Assembly: GCF_014640115.1 (NCBI RefSeq)
Contig: NZ_BMGI01000002.1
Coordinates: forward strand, 558,001-622,000
Reading direction: 5' to 3'
DNA length: 64,000 bases
Source: Sinisalibacter lacisalsi
Lineage (GTDB): Bacteria; Pseudomonadota; Alphaproteobacteria; Rhodobacterales; Rhodobacteraceae
Shown here: positions 27,367 through 34,675 of the stretch, one piece after another
How positions within the stretch are numbered: position 1 is the stretch's first letter
How the letters are laid out: each line of letters begins with the position of its first letter
Made by a program: the position numbers and the translations under genes
The notes under the pieces: model-generated
What the model was told of the DNA's origin: nothing
The model's input: the letters and a program-made list of their open reading frames with translations, nothing else
Database searches by the model: none

Positions 27367-28004
27367 GCCTGGTTCTGGATGCCCTCAGCGTGCGGGTCGC
27401 AGGGGGGGCGGCGCTGTTCGCGCCGCTGAGCCTCACCATCGGCCCCGGTGAGGTCAGCACCGTGATGGGCCCTTCCGGGGTGGGCAAATCCACCCTGCTC
27501 GACGCCATCGCCGGCCACCTCGCGCCGGCCTTCACCCTCTCCGGCGGCGTGACCCTCGACGGGCGCGACATCCTCGCGCTGCCCGCCGAGGCCCGCCGCG
27601 TCGGGCTGGTGTTCCAGGACGCGGTGCTGTTTCCCCACCTCTCGGTCGGCGACAACCTCGCCTTCGGCCTCGCGGCGCGGGTGAAAGGGCGCGCGGCGCG
27701 GCGCGCGGCGGTCGAGGCGGCGCTGGCGCGGGCGGGGCTTGCGGGGCTGCATGACCGCGATCCGGCGAGCCTCTCGGGCGGCCAGCGGGCGCGCGCCGCC
27801 TTGATGCGCAGCCTTCTCGCCGAACCCGCCGCCCTCCTGCTCGACGAACCCTTCTCCAAGCTCGACGCGAGCCTGCGCGACGAGATCCGCGCCTTCACCT
27901 TCGCCCATATCCGGGCGCGCGCGATCCCCGCGCTGATGGTCACCCATGACCCCGCCGACGCCGAGGCCGCGGGCGGGCCGGTGATCGGCCTGACCCCGCA
28001 ATGA
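27363..28004 (+). CDS. ynjD: ABC transporter ATP-binding protein, YnjD type
   Basis: 213-residue ATPase with Walker A GPSGVGKST, Q-loop LVFQDAVLFPHLS, signature LSGGQRARAALMRSL, Walker B LLLDEPFSKLD and switch His in MVTHDPADAEAA. It is short, with no regulatory C-terminal domain, as in YnjD and ThiQ. It completes the ynjBCD transporter. Confidence 0.9.
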   Translation: MSLVLDALSVRVAGGAALFAPLSLTIGPGEVSTVMGPSGVGKSTLLDAIAGHLAPAFTLSGGVTLDGRDILALPAEARRVGLVFQDAVLFPHLSVGDNLAFGLAARVKGRAARRAAVEAALARAGLAGLHDRDPASLSGGQRARAALMRSLLAEPAALLLDEPFSKLDASLRDEIRAFTFAHIRARAIPALMVTHDPADAEAAGGPVIGLTPQ

Positions 28005-28117
28005 GACCTTGCGTGACCGCGACGCCCGCATCCACCGCCATCGCCCCGGGCGTGACCGCCCTCGCCATGTCCTGCCTGCCGATCCGCGCGCCGACCGCGC
28101 TCGCCCAGCGCGCCTGA
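28001..28117 (+). CDS. Possible 38-residue coupled ORF after ynjD
   Basis: ATG 28001 overlaps the ynjD stop (ATGA) and opens a 38-codon frame (MRPCVTATPASTAIAP...), with a weakly hydrophobic middle. The only support is the overlap, which is how every other gene of this operon is joined. No family is recognised, and it may be chance. Confidence 0.2.
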   Translation: MRPCVTATPASTAIAPGVTALAMSCLPIRAPTALAQRA

Positions 28118-28120
28118 GGC

Positions 28121-28184
28121 GTTTTCCGCACGGAAAACAGGCCGATTTCCGTACGGAAATCGCAACGAAATCCGTACGGATTTC
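28121..28184. repeat. Triple palindrome array (family C), copy 1
   Basis: Three 18-bp palindromes begin at 28121, 28144 and 28167, an exact 23-base period with 5-base spacers: GTTTTCCGCACGGAAAAC, GATTTCCGTACGGAAATC, GAAATCCGTACGGATTTC. The first has one central mismatch (CGCACG); the others are perfect. It lies between ynjD and the cobalamin riboswitch. A second array is at 48721-48786. It could be a triple hairpin at the transcript end or a row of protein sites. Confidence 0.8.
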
Positions 28185-28261
28185 GCCGACGTCGTGTCAG
28201 CCGCACCGTGACGATCTTGCGTCTTGCCCCGCGATCCCGTTCCTGCCATGACTCGGGTGAT

Positions 28262-28433
28262 GGTGGTCGTTCGGCTTGGCCGATGACCTTAAAAGGGAAC
28301 GCGGTGCGGGGCTTGCCCCAAATCCGCGACTGCCCCCGCAACTGTGAGCGGCGAGCCATCCTGCATCAAGCCACTGGGCCCCGGCCCGGGAAGGCGCAGG
28401 AGAGCCGAGACCCGCGAGTCAGGAGACCTGCCA
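28262..28433 (+). ncRNA. Cobalamin riboswitch
   Basis: Matches the AdoCbl-type consensus in order: AAAAGGGAACGCGGTG (28291-28306), AAATCCGCGACTGCCCCCGC and AACTGTGAGCGG, GCCACTGG, CGGGAAGGC, and the B12 box GTCAGGAGACCTGCC (28418-28432). The only plus-strand gene after it is the small gene at 28549, 116 bases on. A short GGGC/GCCC stem and GGAGGAGG follow the box and could be the expression platform. Confidence 0.93.
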
Positions 28434-28548
28434 TCCTTGTCATGTCAACCCGGGCGGGGTGCCCCGGAGGAGGATCGCGGATCATGGGCCAGGCCCGCCG
28501 GAACATTCGGTCTTTCACCACCCCCCGCCGCCAGGCGCGGAGGGCGCG

Positions 28549-28848
28549 ATGGATATTCACACCTTGTCACAACTGCTGATGGCCCCGGCCGGCCCGGACC
28601 GGGCGCGCGAGATCGGCCAGATGGGCTACATGCAATGGCTCGCCGGGCTGCCCGGCGGGGCCCGCTACGAGGCCGAGGTGCTGCACGCCCTGCGGGTGAC
28701 GGCGGACTTCATCGACAGTGATCCGGCGGTGGCCGAGTTCTGCCGCCTGCTCCGCGCCTCGCTTCGCGGGCCGCTCGCCCCGCTGGAGCTCGCCCTGCCC
28801 GCGCCGCGCCGCCGTGGCGGCGCGTGGCAACGGCGGCGCGCGCTGTGA
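28549..28848 (+). CDS. Small protein of unknown function under cobalamin riboswitch
   Basis: 99-residue protein, not recognised. It begins MDIHTLSQLLMAPAGPDRA; the body is helical without membrane segments, and the tail is Arg-rich (RRRGGAWQRRRAL). ATG 28549 has GGAGG eight bases upstream. It is the only gene between the cobalamin riboswitch and the convergent nikR stop 27 bases away, so the riboswitch should act on it. It is not the CbtB or BtuB type usually found there. One Cys and few His make direct metal binding unlikely. Confidence 0.65.
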   Translation: MDIHTLSQLLMAPAGPDRAREIGQMGYMQWLAGLPGGARYEAEVLHALRVTADFIDSDPAVAEFCRLLRASLRGPLAPLELALPAPRRRGGAWQRRRAL

Positions 28849-28874
28849 GCGACGGTCAGGCCGGGCCGGTGGGC

Positions 28875-29348
28875 TCAGAAGCCGCTTTCCACCTTCACGT
28901 GGGCATGGGCATGGGCCTCGCCCGCGTTGTGCACATGCTCCGGCCCGCCTTCCGACACCGGGATCAGCGACAGCGCGCCATGCATCACCCCGCGTTCGAG
29001 AAACAGCGCCTCGGCAAAACCCGATACGTCGCCCACCTGCCCGCGCATCACCGCCACCTCCAGCGAGGTGCTGTGATCGAGCGGCACCGAGAGCGCCGCC
29101 ACGGTCTGGTCGTGCCGGTCGAGGCGGCTTTGCGGCACTCGCACCGCGAGGTTGCGCATGGATTGGTCGACGGCGCAGGACACCACACCGTAACAGGGCG
29201 CCTCCCGCGGCGCGTCGGCCCGCGCGGCGAGCCCCCGGCGCACGAGATCGCGAATCGCTTCCGAGCGGTTCGCCGCACCGCTGGCGGCCAGGAAATCGTC
29301 GAGCGCCTCGGCGATATCGTCGGTCAGGGTGATGGTCACGCGCTGCAT
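28875..29348 (-). CDS. nikR: NikR-like ribbon-helix-helix regulator lacking the canonical nickel ligands
   Basis: 157-residue repressor. The N-terminal ribbon-helix-helix (MQRVTITLTDDIAEALDDFL...NRSEAIRDLVRRGL) is nearly that of E. coli NikR, and the ACT-like C-terminal domain aligns without gaps. The four nickel ligands of E. coli NikR are all changed: His76 to Leu, His87 to Ser, His89 to Pro, Cys95 to Ser. A C-terminal extension (residues ~131-157) carries five His at 138, 140, 146, 148 and 150. It is divergent from nikKMLQO and faces a perfect NikR operator. It may sense another metal, or nickel through the tail (inference). Confidence 0.88.
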   Translation of the reverse strand: MQRVTITLTDDIAEALDDFLAASGAANRSEAIRDLVRRGLAARADAPREAPCYGVVSCAVDQSMRNLAVRVPQSRLDRHDQTVAALSVPLDHSTSLEVAVMRGQVGDVSGFAEALFLERGVMHGALSLIPVSEGGPEHVHNAGEAHAHAHVKVESGF

Positions 29349-29443
29349 CGGGGCCTCCGGTTTGCCACGGGGCAACATACCAGCCCGGAATCGGCCGCGA
29401 AAGCACCGGTTTTTCTGCGCCTGCATCTTGCCGCGGGAGGCCC

Positions 29444-29471
29444 GTATGATAACCTCGCATGAAATTCATAC
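29444..29471. promoter_or_regulatory. NikR operator GTATGA-N16-TCATAC
   Basis: The half-sites GTATGA (29444-29449) and TCATAC (29466-29471) are a perfect inverted repeat with a 16-base spacer, identical to the E. coli NikR box. It lies 16 bases upstream of the nikK start. The left half contains a -10-like TATGAT (29445-29450), so binding would block transcription. Confidence 0.88.
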
Positions 29472-29487
29472 CCGTTCGGAGAGCTTC

Positions 29488-30258
29488 ATGAAGCTGCGCC
29501 CCTTTGCTCTCGCCACCGCGCTCGCCAGCCTCGGCCTGGCCCTGCCCGCGGCGGCGCATTTCCTCGAGATCCTGCCGCAGGCGGACGTGCTGCCCGAGGG
29601 CGGCGACGTGCGCCTCGATCTCACCTTTACCCACCCGTTCGAAGGCGGCCCGGTGATGCAGATGGAGCGGCCCGCCGCGGTTGGCGTGCTCCATGGCGGC
29701 GAGAAGACCGATCTTGGCGGCGCGCTCACCGAGGCGCCGCAGGAGGGCGCGATGGCCTGGCGGCTGACCCACGCGCTCGACACCCCGGGAGCGGCGGTGT
29801 TCTGGGTCGCGCCGCACCCCTACTGGGAACCGGCCGAGGGCGCTTTCATCGCGCATTACGCCAAGGTCGTGGTCGACAGTTACGCCACCGGCGAGGGCTG
29901 GGACGCGATGGTGGGCCTGCCGGTCGAGATCGCGCCGCTGACCCGGCCCACCGGGATCTGGGCCGGCAACCTGTTCTCCGGCGTGGTGACAAAGGCGGGC
30001 GAACCGGTGCCCTTCGCCGAGGTCGAGGTGGAATTCGTCAACGATGGGCGCCTCGACGCCCCGAACGAGGCCTTCGTCACCCAGGTCATCAAGGCCGACG
30101 CGAACGGCTCCTTCCACTATGCCATGGCCTTCCCCGGCTGGTGGGGCTTCGCGGCGCTGCTCGAGGCAGACGACCCGATGACCTCGCCCGAGGGTGAGGC
30201 CGTGCCGGTGGAGGAAGGCGCGCTGATCTGGGTCCATGCCCAGGGCGCGGGAAACTGA
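29488..30258 (+). CDS. nikK: Nickel ECF transporter accessory protein NikK (DUF4198)
   Basis: 256-residue periplasmic protein of the DUF4198/NikK family, the auxiliary component of NikKMLQO nickel importers. A signal peptide ends at PAAA, so the mature chain starts HFLEILPQ; the N-terminal His may bind metal. AKVVVDSYATGEGWD and an Ig-like PFAEVEVEFVND are family-like. ATG 29488 is preferred over upstream in-frame codons because the operator ends at 29471. It is first in the nik operon, with 4 bases to nikM. Confidence 0.85.
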   Translation: MKLRPFALATALASLGLALPAAAHFLEILPQADVLPEGGDVRLDLTFTHPFEGGPVMQMERPAAVGVLHGGEKTDLGGALTEAPQEGAMAWRLTHALDTPGAAVFWVAPHPYWEPAEGAFIAHYAKVVVDSYATGEGWDAMVGLPVEIAPLTRPTGIWAGNLFSGVVTKAGEPVPFAEVEVEFVNDGRLDAPNEAFVTQVIKADANGSFHYAMAFPGWWGFAALLEADDPMTSPEGEAVPVEEGALIWVHAQGAGN

Positions 30259-30262
30259 GCCG

Positions 30263-30886
30263 GTGCATATCCCCGATGGCATCCTCTCGGCCCCGGTGCT
30301 GATCGGCGGCGCGGCCCTGGCGGCGGCCGGGGTGACCCTGGCGCTGCGCCGCATCGACGAGCGCGCGATCCCGCGCGTGGCGATGCTCGCGGCGGTGTTT
30401 TTCGCCGGATCGCTGGTGTCGGTGCCGGTGGGGCCGTCGAGCGTGCACCTGGTGTTCTCAGGGCTGATGGGGCTGATGCTGGGGCTCGGCATCTTCCCCG
30501 CCGTGCTGGTCGGGCTGGCGCTGCAGGCGGTGATGTTCGGCTTCGGCGGGCTGACCACGCTCGGGATCAACACCCTCAACATCGCCCTGCCCGGCGCGTT
30601 GATCGGCCTCGCGCTGGGGCCGATGATCCGCACCGCCGCCTCGCCGGCTCGCGCGGCGCTGCTCGGCGGCGTCGCGGGCGCGGCAACGGTGATCGCCTCG
30701 GGGCTGCTGGTGGCGCTCTCGCTCTGGCTATCATCGGCGGAGTATGGTCTCGTCGCACAGGTTCTGCTGGTCACCTACCTGCCGCTGGCGCTGGCCGAGG
30801 GCGCGGTGAGCGCGGCGGTGGTGGCCTTTCTCGCCCGGGTCCAGCCCGAGGCGCTTGCGCCGCGGCTCGCCGCCGGGCCGGAGTAA
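30263..30886 (+). CDS. nikM: ECF transporter substrate-specific component NikM/CbiM
   Basis: 207-residue membrane protein with about seven helices that forms the metal-binding S component. It begins at GTG 30263 with (M)HIPDGILSAP; the N-terminal amine and His2 are the metal chelate in CbiM/NikM. SSVHLVFSGLMGLMLG supplies further conserved His residues. Nickel rather than cobalt is inferred from nikK, nikL and the NikR box, not from this sequence alone. Confidence 0.9.
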   Translation: MHIPDGILSAPVLIGGAALAAAGVTLALRRIDERAIPRVAMLAAVFFAGSLVSVPVGPSSVHLVFSGLMGLMLGLGIFPAVLVGLALQAVMFGFGGLTTLGINTLNIALPGALIGLALGPMIRTAASPARAALLGGVAGAATVIASGLLVALSLWLSSAEYGLVAQVLLVTYLPLALAEGAVSAAVVAFLARVQPEALAPRLAAGPE

Positions 30887-30890
30887 CCCG

Positions 30891-31433
30891 ATGCGCGCGC
30901 TCCTCGCCTTCTTCCTCGCCTTCCTCCTCGCCAGTCCCGCCGCCGCGCACGGGCTGAAGGTTTTCGCCACCCCCGAGGGCGACCGCGTCACCGGCTACGC
31001 CTTTTTCATCGGTGGCGGTCGGCCCAGGGGCGCTGGCTGGCGCGCCGAGATGGCCGGGGCGCAGATCGCGCAAGGCCAGACCGACGACGAGGGAAGCTTT
31101 GCCTTTGCCGCCCCCGGCGAAGTGACCGGCGATGTCACGATCACCGTCAGCCTCGGCGACGGCCACGCCGCCACGAAGAGCCTCGCACCGGAGCGGTTCG
31201 GGGCCGTGGCCGTGGCGGCTTCCGATGCGCCCGCGCCCACGCCGGACACCACGCCCGCGCCCGATGCCGTGGCCCGCGCGGTCGAAGCCGCCGTCGCCCG
31301 CCAGATCGCGCCGCTCCATGCCCGAATCGAGGAACTCGACGCCCGGCTGCGCCTCACCGATATTCTCTCTGGCATCTTCCTCATCCTCGGGCTGGCCGGG
31401 ATCGGGCTCTGGGCGATGGGGCGGCGGCGGTGA
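30891..31433 (+). CDS. nikL: Nickel ECF transporter small component NikL
   Basis: 180-residue protein with a signal segment (MRALLAFFLAFLLASPAAA), mature start HGLKVFATPEGDRVTGY, a periplasmic beta domain, an Ala/Pro/Thr linker, and a C-terminal membrane helix (ILSGIFLILGLAGIGLWAMG). This layout is that of NikL, which replaces CbiN/NikN in NikKMLQO systems. The new N-terminal His may act in metal hand-over. Its stop overlaps the nikQ GTG. Confidence 0.82.
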   Translation: MRALLAFFLAFLLASPAAAHGLKVFATPEGDRVTGYAFFIGGGRPRGAGWRAEMAGAQIAQGQTDDEGSFAFAAPGEVTGDVTITVSLGDGHAATKSLAPERFGAVAVAASDAPAPTPDTTPAPDAVARAVEAAVARQIAPLHARIEELDARLRLTDILSGIFLILGLAGIGLWAMGRRR

Positions 31434-32140
31434 TCCTTCCCGCCGACCTGCGCCTGCGCCTCGCCGCCGCTTTCGTCGCGGTGGCGCTGGTGTCGCAACT
31501 CTCCGGGCTCGCCCCCGCCCTGTGCGCCGCCGCGCTCGCCCTCACGCTCTTCGCCCTCGACCGGCAGGCGCTCCCATGGCGGCGGCTGTTGCACCTCGAA
31601 GCCTTCCTGCTCCTGCTCTTCCTCACCCTGCCCTTCACCATCGAGGGCCGCGCTGTGGTGAGCCTCGGCCCGCTCAGCGCCAGCGCCGAAGGGCTGGCCC
31701 GCGCGGCGGTTCTGGCGGGCAAGGTCACCGCCTCGGTGCTGCTGATCGCGCTGCTCATCGGCGGCCAGGAGCCGCTGCACCTGGGACGGGCGCTCGCCGG
31801 GCTCGGCCTGCCCGAGCCGCTGGTGCGCCTGTTCGTCACCACCGCGCGCTATGTCGGGGTGATCGGCGCCGAGGCGCGCCGGTTGCATGACGCGATGCGC
31901 GCGCGCGGCTTCCGGGCGCGATCGAACCTTCACACCTGGCGCAGCTACGGCTACCTGGTCGGGATGCTTCTCGTCCGTGCCCTTGAACGCGCCGACCGGG
32001 TGGAAGACGCGATGCGCCTGCGCGGCTTCACGGGGCGCTACCCGCGCGCGCCGCTGCCCGCCCCGGCGCGGGCCGACTGGGCGGGCGCCGCGCTGATCAC
32101 GGGTGCTGCCGCCCTCATCCTGGTTTGGGACAAGCTGTGA
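31430..32140 (+). CDS. nikQ: ECF transporter transmembrane component NikQ/CbiQ (EcfT)
   Basis: 236-residue membrane protein with five or six helices. It holds the EcfT coupling motifs: the ARG box MRARGFRAR and a second MRLRGFTGRYP, which contact the ATPase. It starts at GTG 31430, overlapping the nikL stop. It links NikM to NikO in energy transfer. Confidence 0.88.
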   Translation: MILPADLRLRLAAAFVAVALVSQLSGLAPALCAAALALTLFALDRQALPWRRLLHLEAFLLLLFLTLPFTIEGRAVVSLGPLSASAEGLARAAVLAGKVTASVLLIALLIGGQEPLHLGRALAGLGLPEPLVRLFVTTARYVGVIGAEARRLHDAMRARGFRARSNLHTWRSYGYLVGMLLVRALERADRVEDAMRLRGFTGRYPRAPLPAPARADWAGAALITGAAALILVWDKL

Positions 32141-32838
32141 CCGATCTCGTCCGCCTCACCGATCTTGTGCTCGAACGCGATGGCCGCGCGGTGCTCTCGG
32201 GCGCCAGCCTCGCGCTCGCGGCGGGCGAGCGGCTTGCCATCGTCGGAGCCAACGGCGCCGGCAAGACCACGCTTCTGCGCGCCATCGTCGGGCTGGAGCG
32301 GGCGCAGGCGGGCGCGGTGGCGCTGTTCGGCGAGGATTGCCTGCGCGAGGCCGATTTCCGCGCCGCGCGGCCGCGCATCGGCTTTCTGTTCCAGGACAGC
32401 GACGATCAGCTCTTCTGCCCCAGCGTGCTGGAAGACGTGGCCTTCGGCCCGCTCAACGCCGGGCTTGGCGCGGCCGAGGCCAACGCCCGCGCCACCGCCA
32501 CGCTGGAGCGCCTCGGCATCGCCCATCTCGCCGCGCGCTTCACCCACCGGCTCTCGGGCGGCGAGAAGCGGCTGGTCTGCCTCGCCGGCTTGCTGGCGAT
32601 GGAGCCCCGGGTGCTGCTGCTCGACGAGCCCACCAACGGGATCGACGCCGCCAATGGCGCCCGGCTCGCCGCCGCGCTCGCGGCCTACGCGGGCGCGATG
32701 ATCCTCGTCTCGCACGATGACGCCTTCGTCGCCGCCTTCGCCACGCGGGCGATGATCCTCGCCGAGGGCCGCCTCGTGCCCGGCGAGATCCACGACCATC
32801 CGCACCTGCACAGCCATCCGCATATCCACCCGGCCTGA
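32137..32838 (+). CDS. nikO: ECF transporter ATPase NikO/CbiO with His-rich tail
   Basis: 233-residue ATP-binding protein: Walker A GANGAGKTT, Q-loop FLFQDSDDQLFCPSV, signature LSGGEKRLV, Walker B LLLDEPTNGID and switch His in LVSHDDAF. The C-terminus ends EIHDHPHLHSHPHIHPA, with seven His in 15 residues, a probable metal-binding tail. Starts at GTG 32137 overlapping the nikQ stop. Last gene of the nik operon. Confidence 0.9.
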   Translation: MTDLVRLTDLVLERDGRAVLSGASLALAAGERLAIVGANGAGKTTLLRAIVGLERAQAGAVALFGEDCLREADFRAARPRIGFLFQDSDDQLFCPSVLEDVAFGPLNAGLGAAEANARATATLERLGIAHLAARFTHRLSGGEKRLVCLAGLLAMEPRVLLLDEPTNGIDAANGARLAAALAAYAGAMILVSHDDAFVAAFATRAMILAEGRLVPGEIHDHPHLHSHPHIHPA

Positions 32839-32907
32839 ACCCCGCTGGCCCTTCCCCCCGGTCCCGCGCCATGGCAGGTTGCCCGCAAACCCCGAAAGGC
32901 AGGACAG

Positions 32908-33555
32908 ATGACGCTCAGGCTCCACAATTACTTCCGCTCCTCCACCTCCACCCGCCTGCGTGCGGCGCTCAACCTCAAGGGGCTCGCCTATGACTACGTT
33001 GGCGTGCACCTGCCCACCGGCGAGCAACGCGCCGCGGCCTACACCGGGATCAACCCGCAAGGGCTGGTGCCGGCGCTGGAACTGGAAGACGGCACCGTGC
33101 TCACCCAGTCGCTCGCGATCATGGAGTGGCTCGAGGAGGCCCACCCCGAGCCGCCGCTGCTGCCCGCCGCGCCGAAGGCGCGCGCCAGGGTGCGGGCGCT
33201 GGCGCAGATGGTGGCGCTGGAGATCCACCCGATCAACAACCTGCGGGTGCTGAACTTCCTCGATGCCGAGTTCGGCGCCGGCCACGCCGGCAAGAAGAGG
33301 TGGTTCACCCACTGGGTCCACACCACGTTCGAACCGCTCGAAGCGATGCTGGCGCAAAGCCCCCACACCGGCACCTATTGCCAAGGCGACACCCCCGGCT
33401 ACGCCGATTGCTGCCTCTACGCCCAGATCTGGAACAACCGCCGCTTCGAGGTCGACATGGCGCCCTACCCGACGATCAACCGCATCTTCGCGGCACTCGA
33501 CGCGCTGCCCGCCTTCAGCAACGCGGCGCCGGCGCAACAGCCCGACGCGGGCTGA
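32908..33555 (+). CDS. Glutathione S-transferase family protein, maleylacetoacetate isomerase-like
   Basis: 215-residue zeta-class GST-like protein. The N-terminal thioredoxin fold carries NYFRSSTSTRLR, matching the SSxSxR glutathione site of maleylacetoacetate isomerase, and NPQGLVPALELEDG (cis-Pro). The C-terminal helical domain includes LEIHPINNLRVLNFL, conserved in MaiA. No tyrosine-degradation genes are nearby, so the isomerase role is inferred from motifs. Confidence 0.83.
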   Translation: MTLRLHNYFRSSTSTRLRAALNLKGLAYDYVGVHLPTGEQRAAAYTGINPQGLVPALELEDGTVLTQSLAIMEWLEEAHPEPPLLPAAPKARARVRALAQMVALEIHPINNLRVLNFLDAEFGAGHAGKKRWFTHWVHTTFEPLEAMLAQSPHTGTYCQGDTPGYADCCLYAQIWNNRRFEVDMAPYPTINRIFAALDALPAFSNAAPAQQPDAG

Positions 33556-33589
33556 GCCATGGAACGGGGACCTCCGCGCCGGGCGACGG

Positions 33590-33715
33590 CAGGTTCTGAA
33601 GCCCGACCCTCCCCCCTTCTTGGGTCGAAAAATACCTCGGGGGGTGCGGGGGGCAGAGCCCCCCGCGCGGTCGCCCCGGGCACACGGCCCGGGACGACAC
33701 CGCGTCAGCGCGGCG
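33590..33715. repeat. Composite intergenic hairpin repeat (family A), inverted copy
   Basis: TTCTTGGGTCGAAAAATACC then TCGGGGGGTG (33617-33646), followed by a GGGGGGC/GCCCCCC stem (33648-33665) and a CCCGGGC/GCCCGGG-type stem (33677-33697). This is the reverse-complement order of the copy after metY. It lies between convergent GST and SDR genes, probably serving both ends. Confidence 0.7.
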
Positions 33716-34472
33716 CCATCCGGATCGCACCGTCTAGGCGGATCACCTCGGCGTTCAGCATCGCGTTCTGGGCCATGTGCAGCGCCAGCGCGGCGAATTC
33801 CTCGGGCTTGCCAAGCCGCGACGGGAACGGCACCTGCGCGCCGAGGCTGTCCTGCACCTCCTGCGGCAACTGGTCGAGCAGCGGGGTGAGGAAGATGCCC
33901 GGCGCGATGGTGTTGACGCGGATACCGTCGCGCGAAAGATCGCGCGCCATCGGCAGGGTCATGCCCACCACGCCGCCCTTCGAGGCGGCATAGGCCACCT
34001 GGCCCACCTGGCCGTCGAACGCGGCGACGGACGCGGTGTTGATGATGGCGCCGCGCTCACCGTCGTCATTGAGCGGCTCGGCGGCCACCATGCCCTCGGC
34101 CGCCTGGCTGGCGCAGTTGAAGCTGCCGCCGAGGTTGACCGTGATCGCCTTCATGAACAGGGCGGGGTCATGCGCCACGCCCTTCGAGACGGTTTTTGCC
34201 GCCGGGCCGATGCCGGCGCAGTTCATCAGCACGCGCTCCTGCCCCTGCACGGCGCGCACCTTGGCAAAACCGGCCCGCACGCTCTCGGGGTCGGACACGT
34301 CGACGCGGGCGAAGACGCCGCCAAGCTCCGCCGCCACCGCCTCGCCGCGCGCCTCGTTGAGATCGAACAACGCCACCGGCGCGCCCAGCGCGGCGAAGGC
34401 CCGCGCCACCGCCTCGCCCAGCCCCGAGGCCCCGCCCGTCACCACCAGGGGTGTATCCTTGCCGATCTTCAT
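33705..34472 (-). CDS. SDR-family oxidoreductase, type II 3-hydroxyacyl-CoA dehydrogenase-like
   Basis: 255-residue short-chain dehydrogenase. TGGASGLGEAVARAF is the NAD-binding glycine motif, LFDLNEARG favours NAD(H), NCAGIG is the NNAG-type motif, the catalytic Ser is in IINTASVAAF and the Tyr/Lys in YAASKGGV. The FDGQVGQVAYAASKGG pattern is that of HSD17B10-like 3-hydroxyacyl-CoA dehydrogenases of fatty acid or isoleucine breakdown. The exact substrate is uncertain. Confidence 0.87.
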   Translation of the reverse strand: MKIGKDTPLVVTGGASGLGEAVARAFAALGAPVALFDLNEARGEAVAAELGGVFARVDVSDPESVRAGFAKVRAVQGQERVLMNCAGIGPAAKTVSKGVAHDPALFMKAITVNLGGSFNCASQAAEGMVAAEPLNDDGERGAIINTASVAAFDGQVGQVAYAASKGGVVGMTLPMARDLSRDGIRVNTIAPGIFLTPLLDQLPQEVQDSLGAQVPFPSRLGKPEEFAALALHMAQNAMLNAEVIRLDGAIRMAPR

Positions 34473-34655
34473 TGTTATCTCCCATAACTATTTTCCCCGG
34501 ACATAGCAGGAAGCAAAATGCGGGGCAATCGGGTGGTGCGCCGGGCACGCGCGCGGGGCACGCCGTTGACAGAGCGCCCGGCCATCGTCGCCCTCTTGGT
34601 GGGGCACGAAGTGGGGCACGAAACCGTTACAGAAACTTCACGCTGCAGCCGCCTT

Positions 34656-34675
34656 ATTTCTGTTATCCGTGAAAT
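34656..34675. promoter_or_regulatory. Possible ArsR operator
   Basis: Inverted repeat ATTTC-N10-GAAAT lies immediately before the ATG of the arsR-arsC fusion, in a locally AT-rich stretch. The position suits ArsR autorepression. No ribosome binding site of usual strength is seen between it and the start. Confidence 0.4.

Noticed and set aside
28009-28251. Open frame of 80 codons between ynjD and the cobalamin riboswitch
   Set aside because: It is out of the coupled frame, runs through the palindrome array, and the product is Arg/His/Pro-rich with no ribosome site.
34473-34670. Possible integrase remnant or attachment site before the ars operon (repeated GTGGGGCACGAA)
   Set aside because: Only a short tandem repeat; no tRNA end, no integrase and no matching direct repeat after acr3 was seen.
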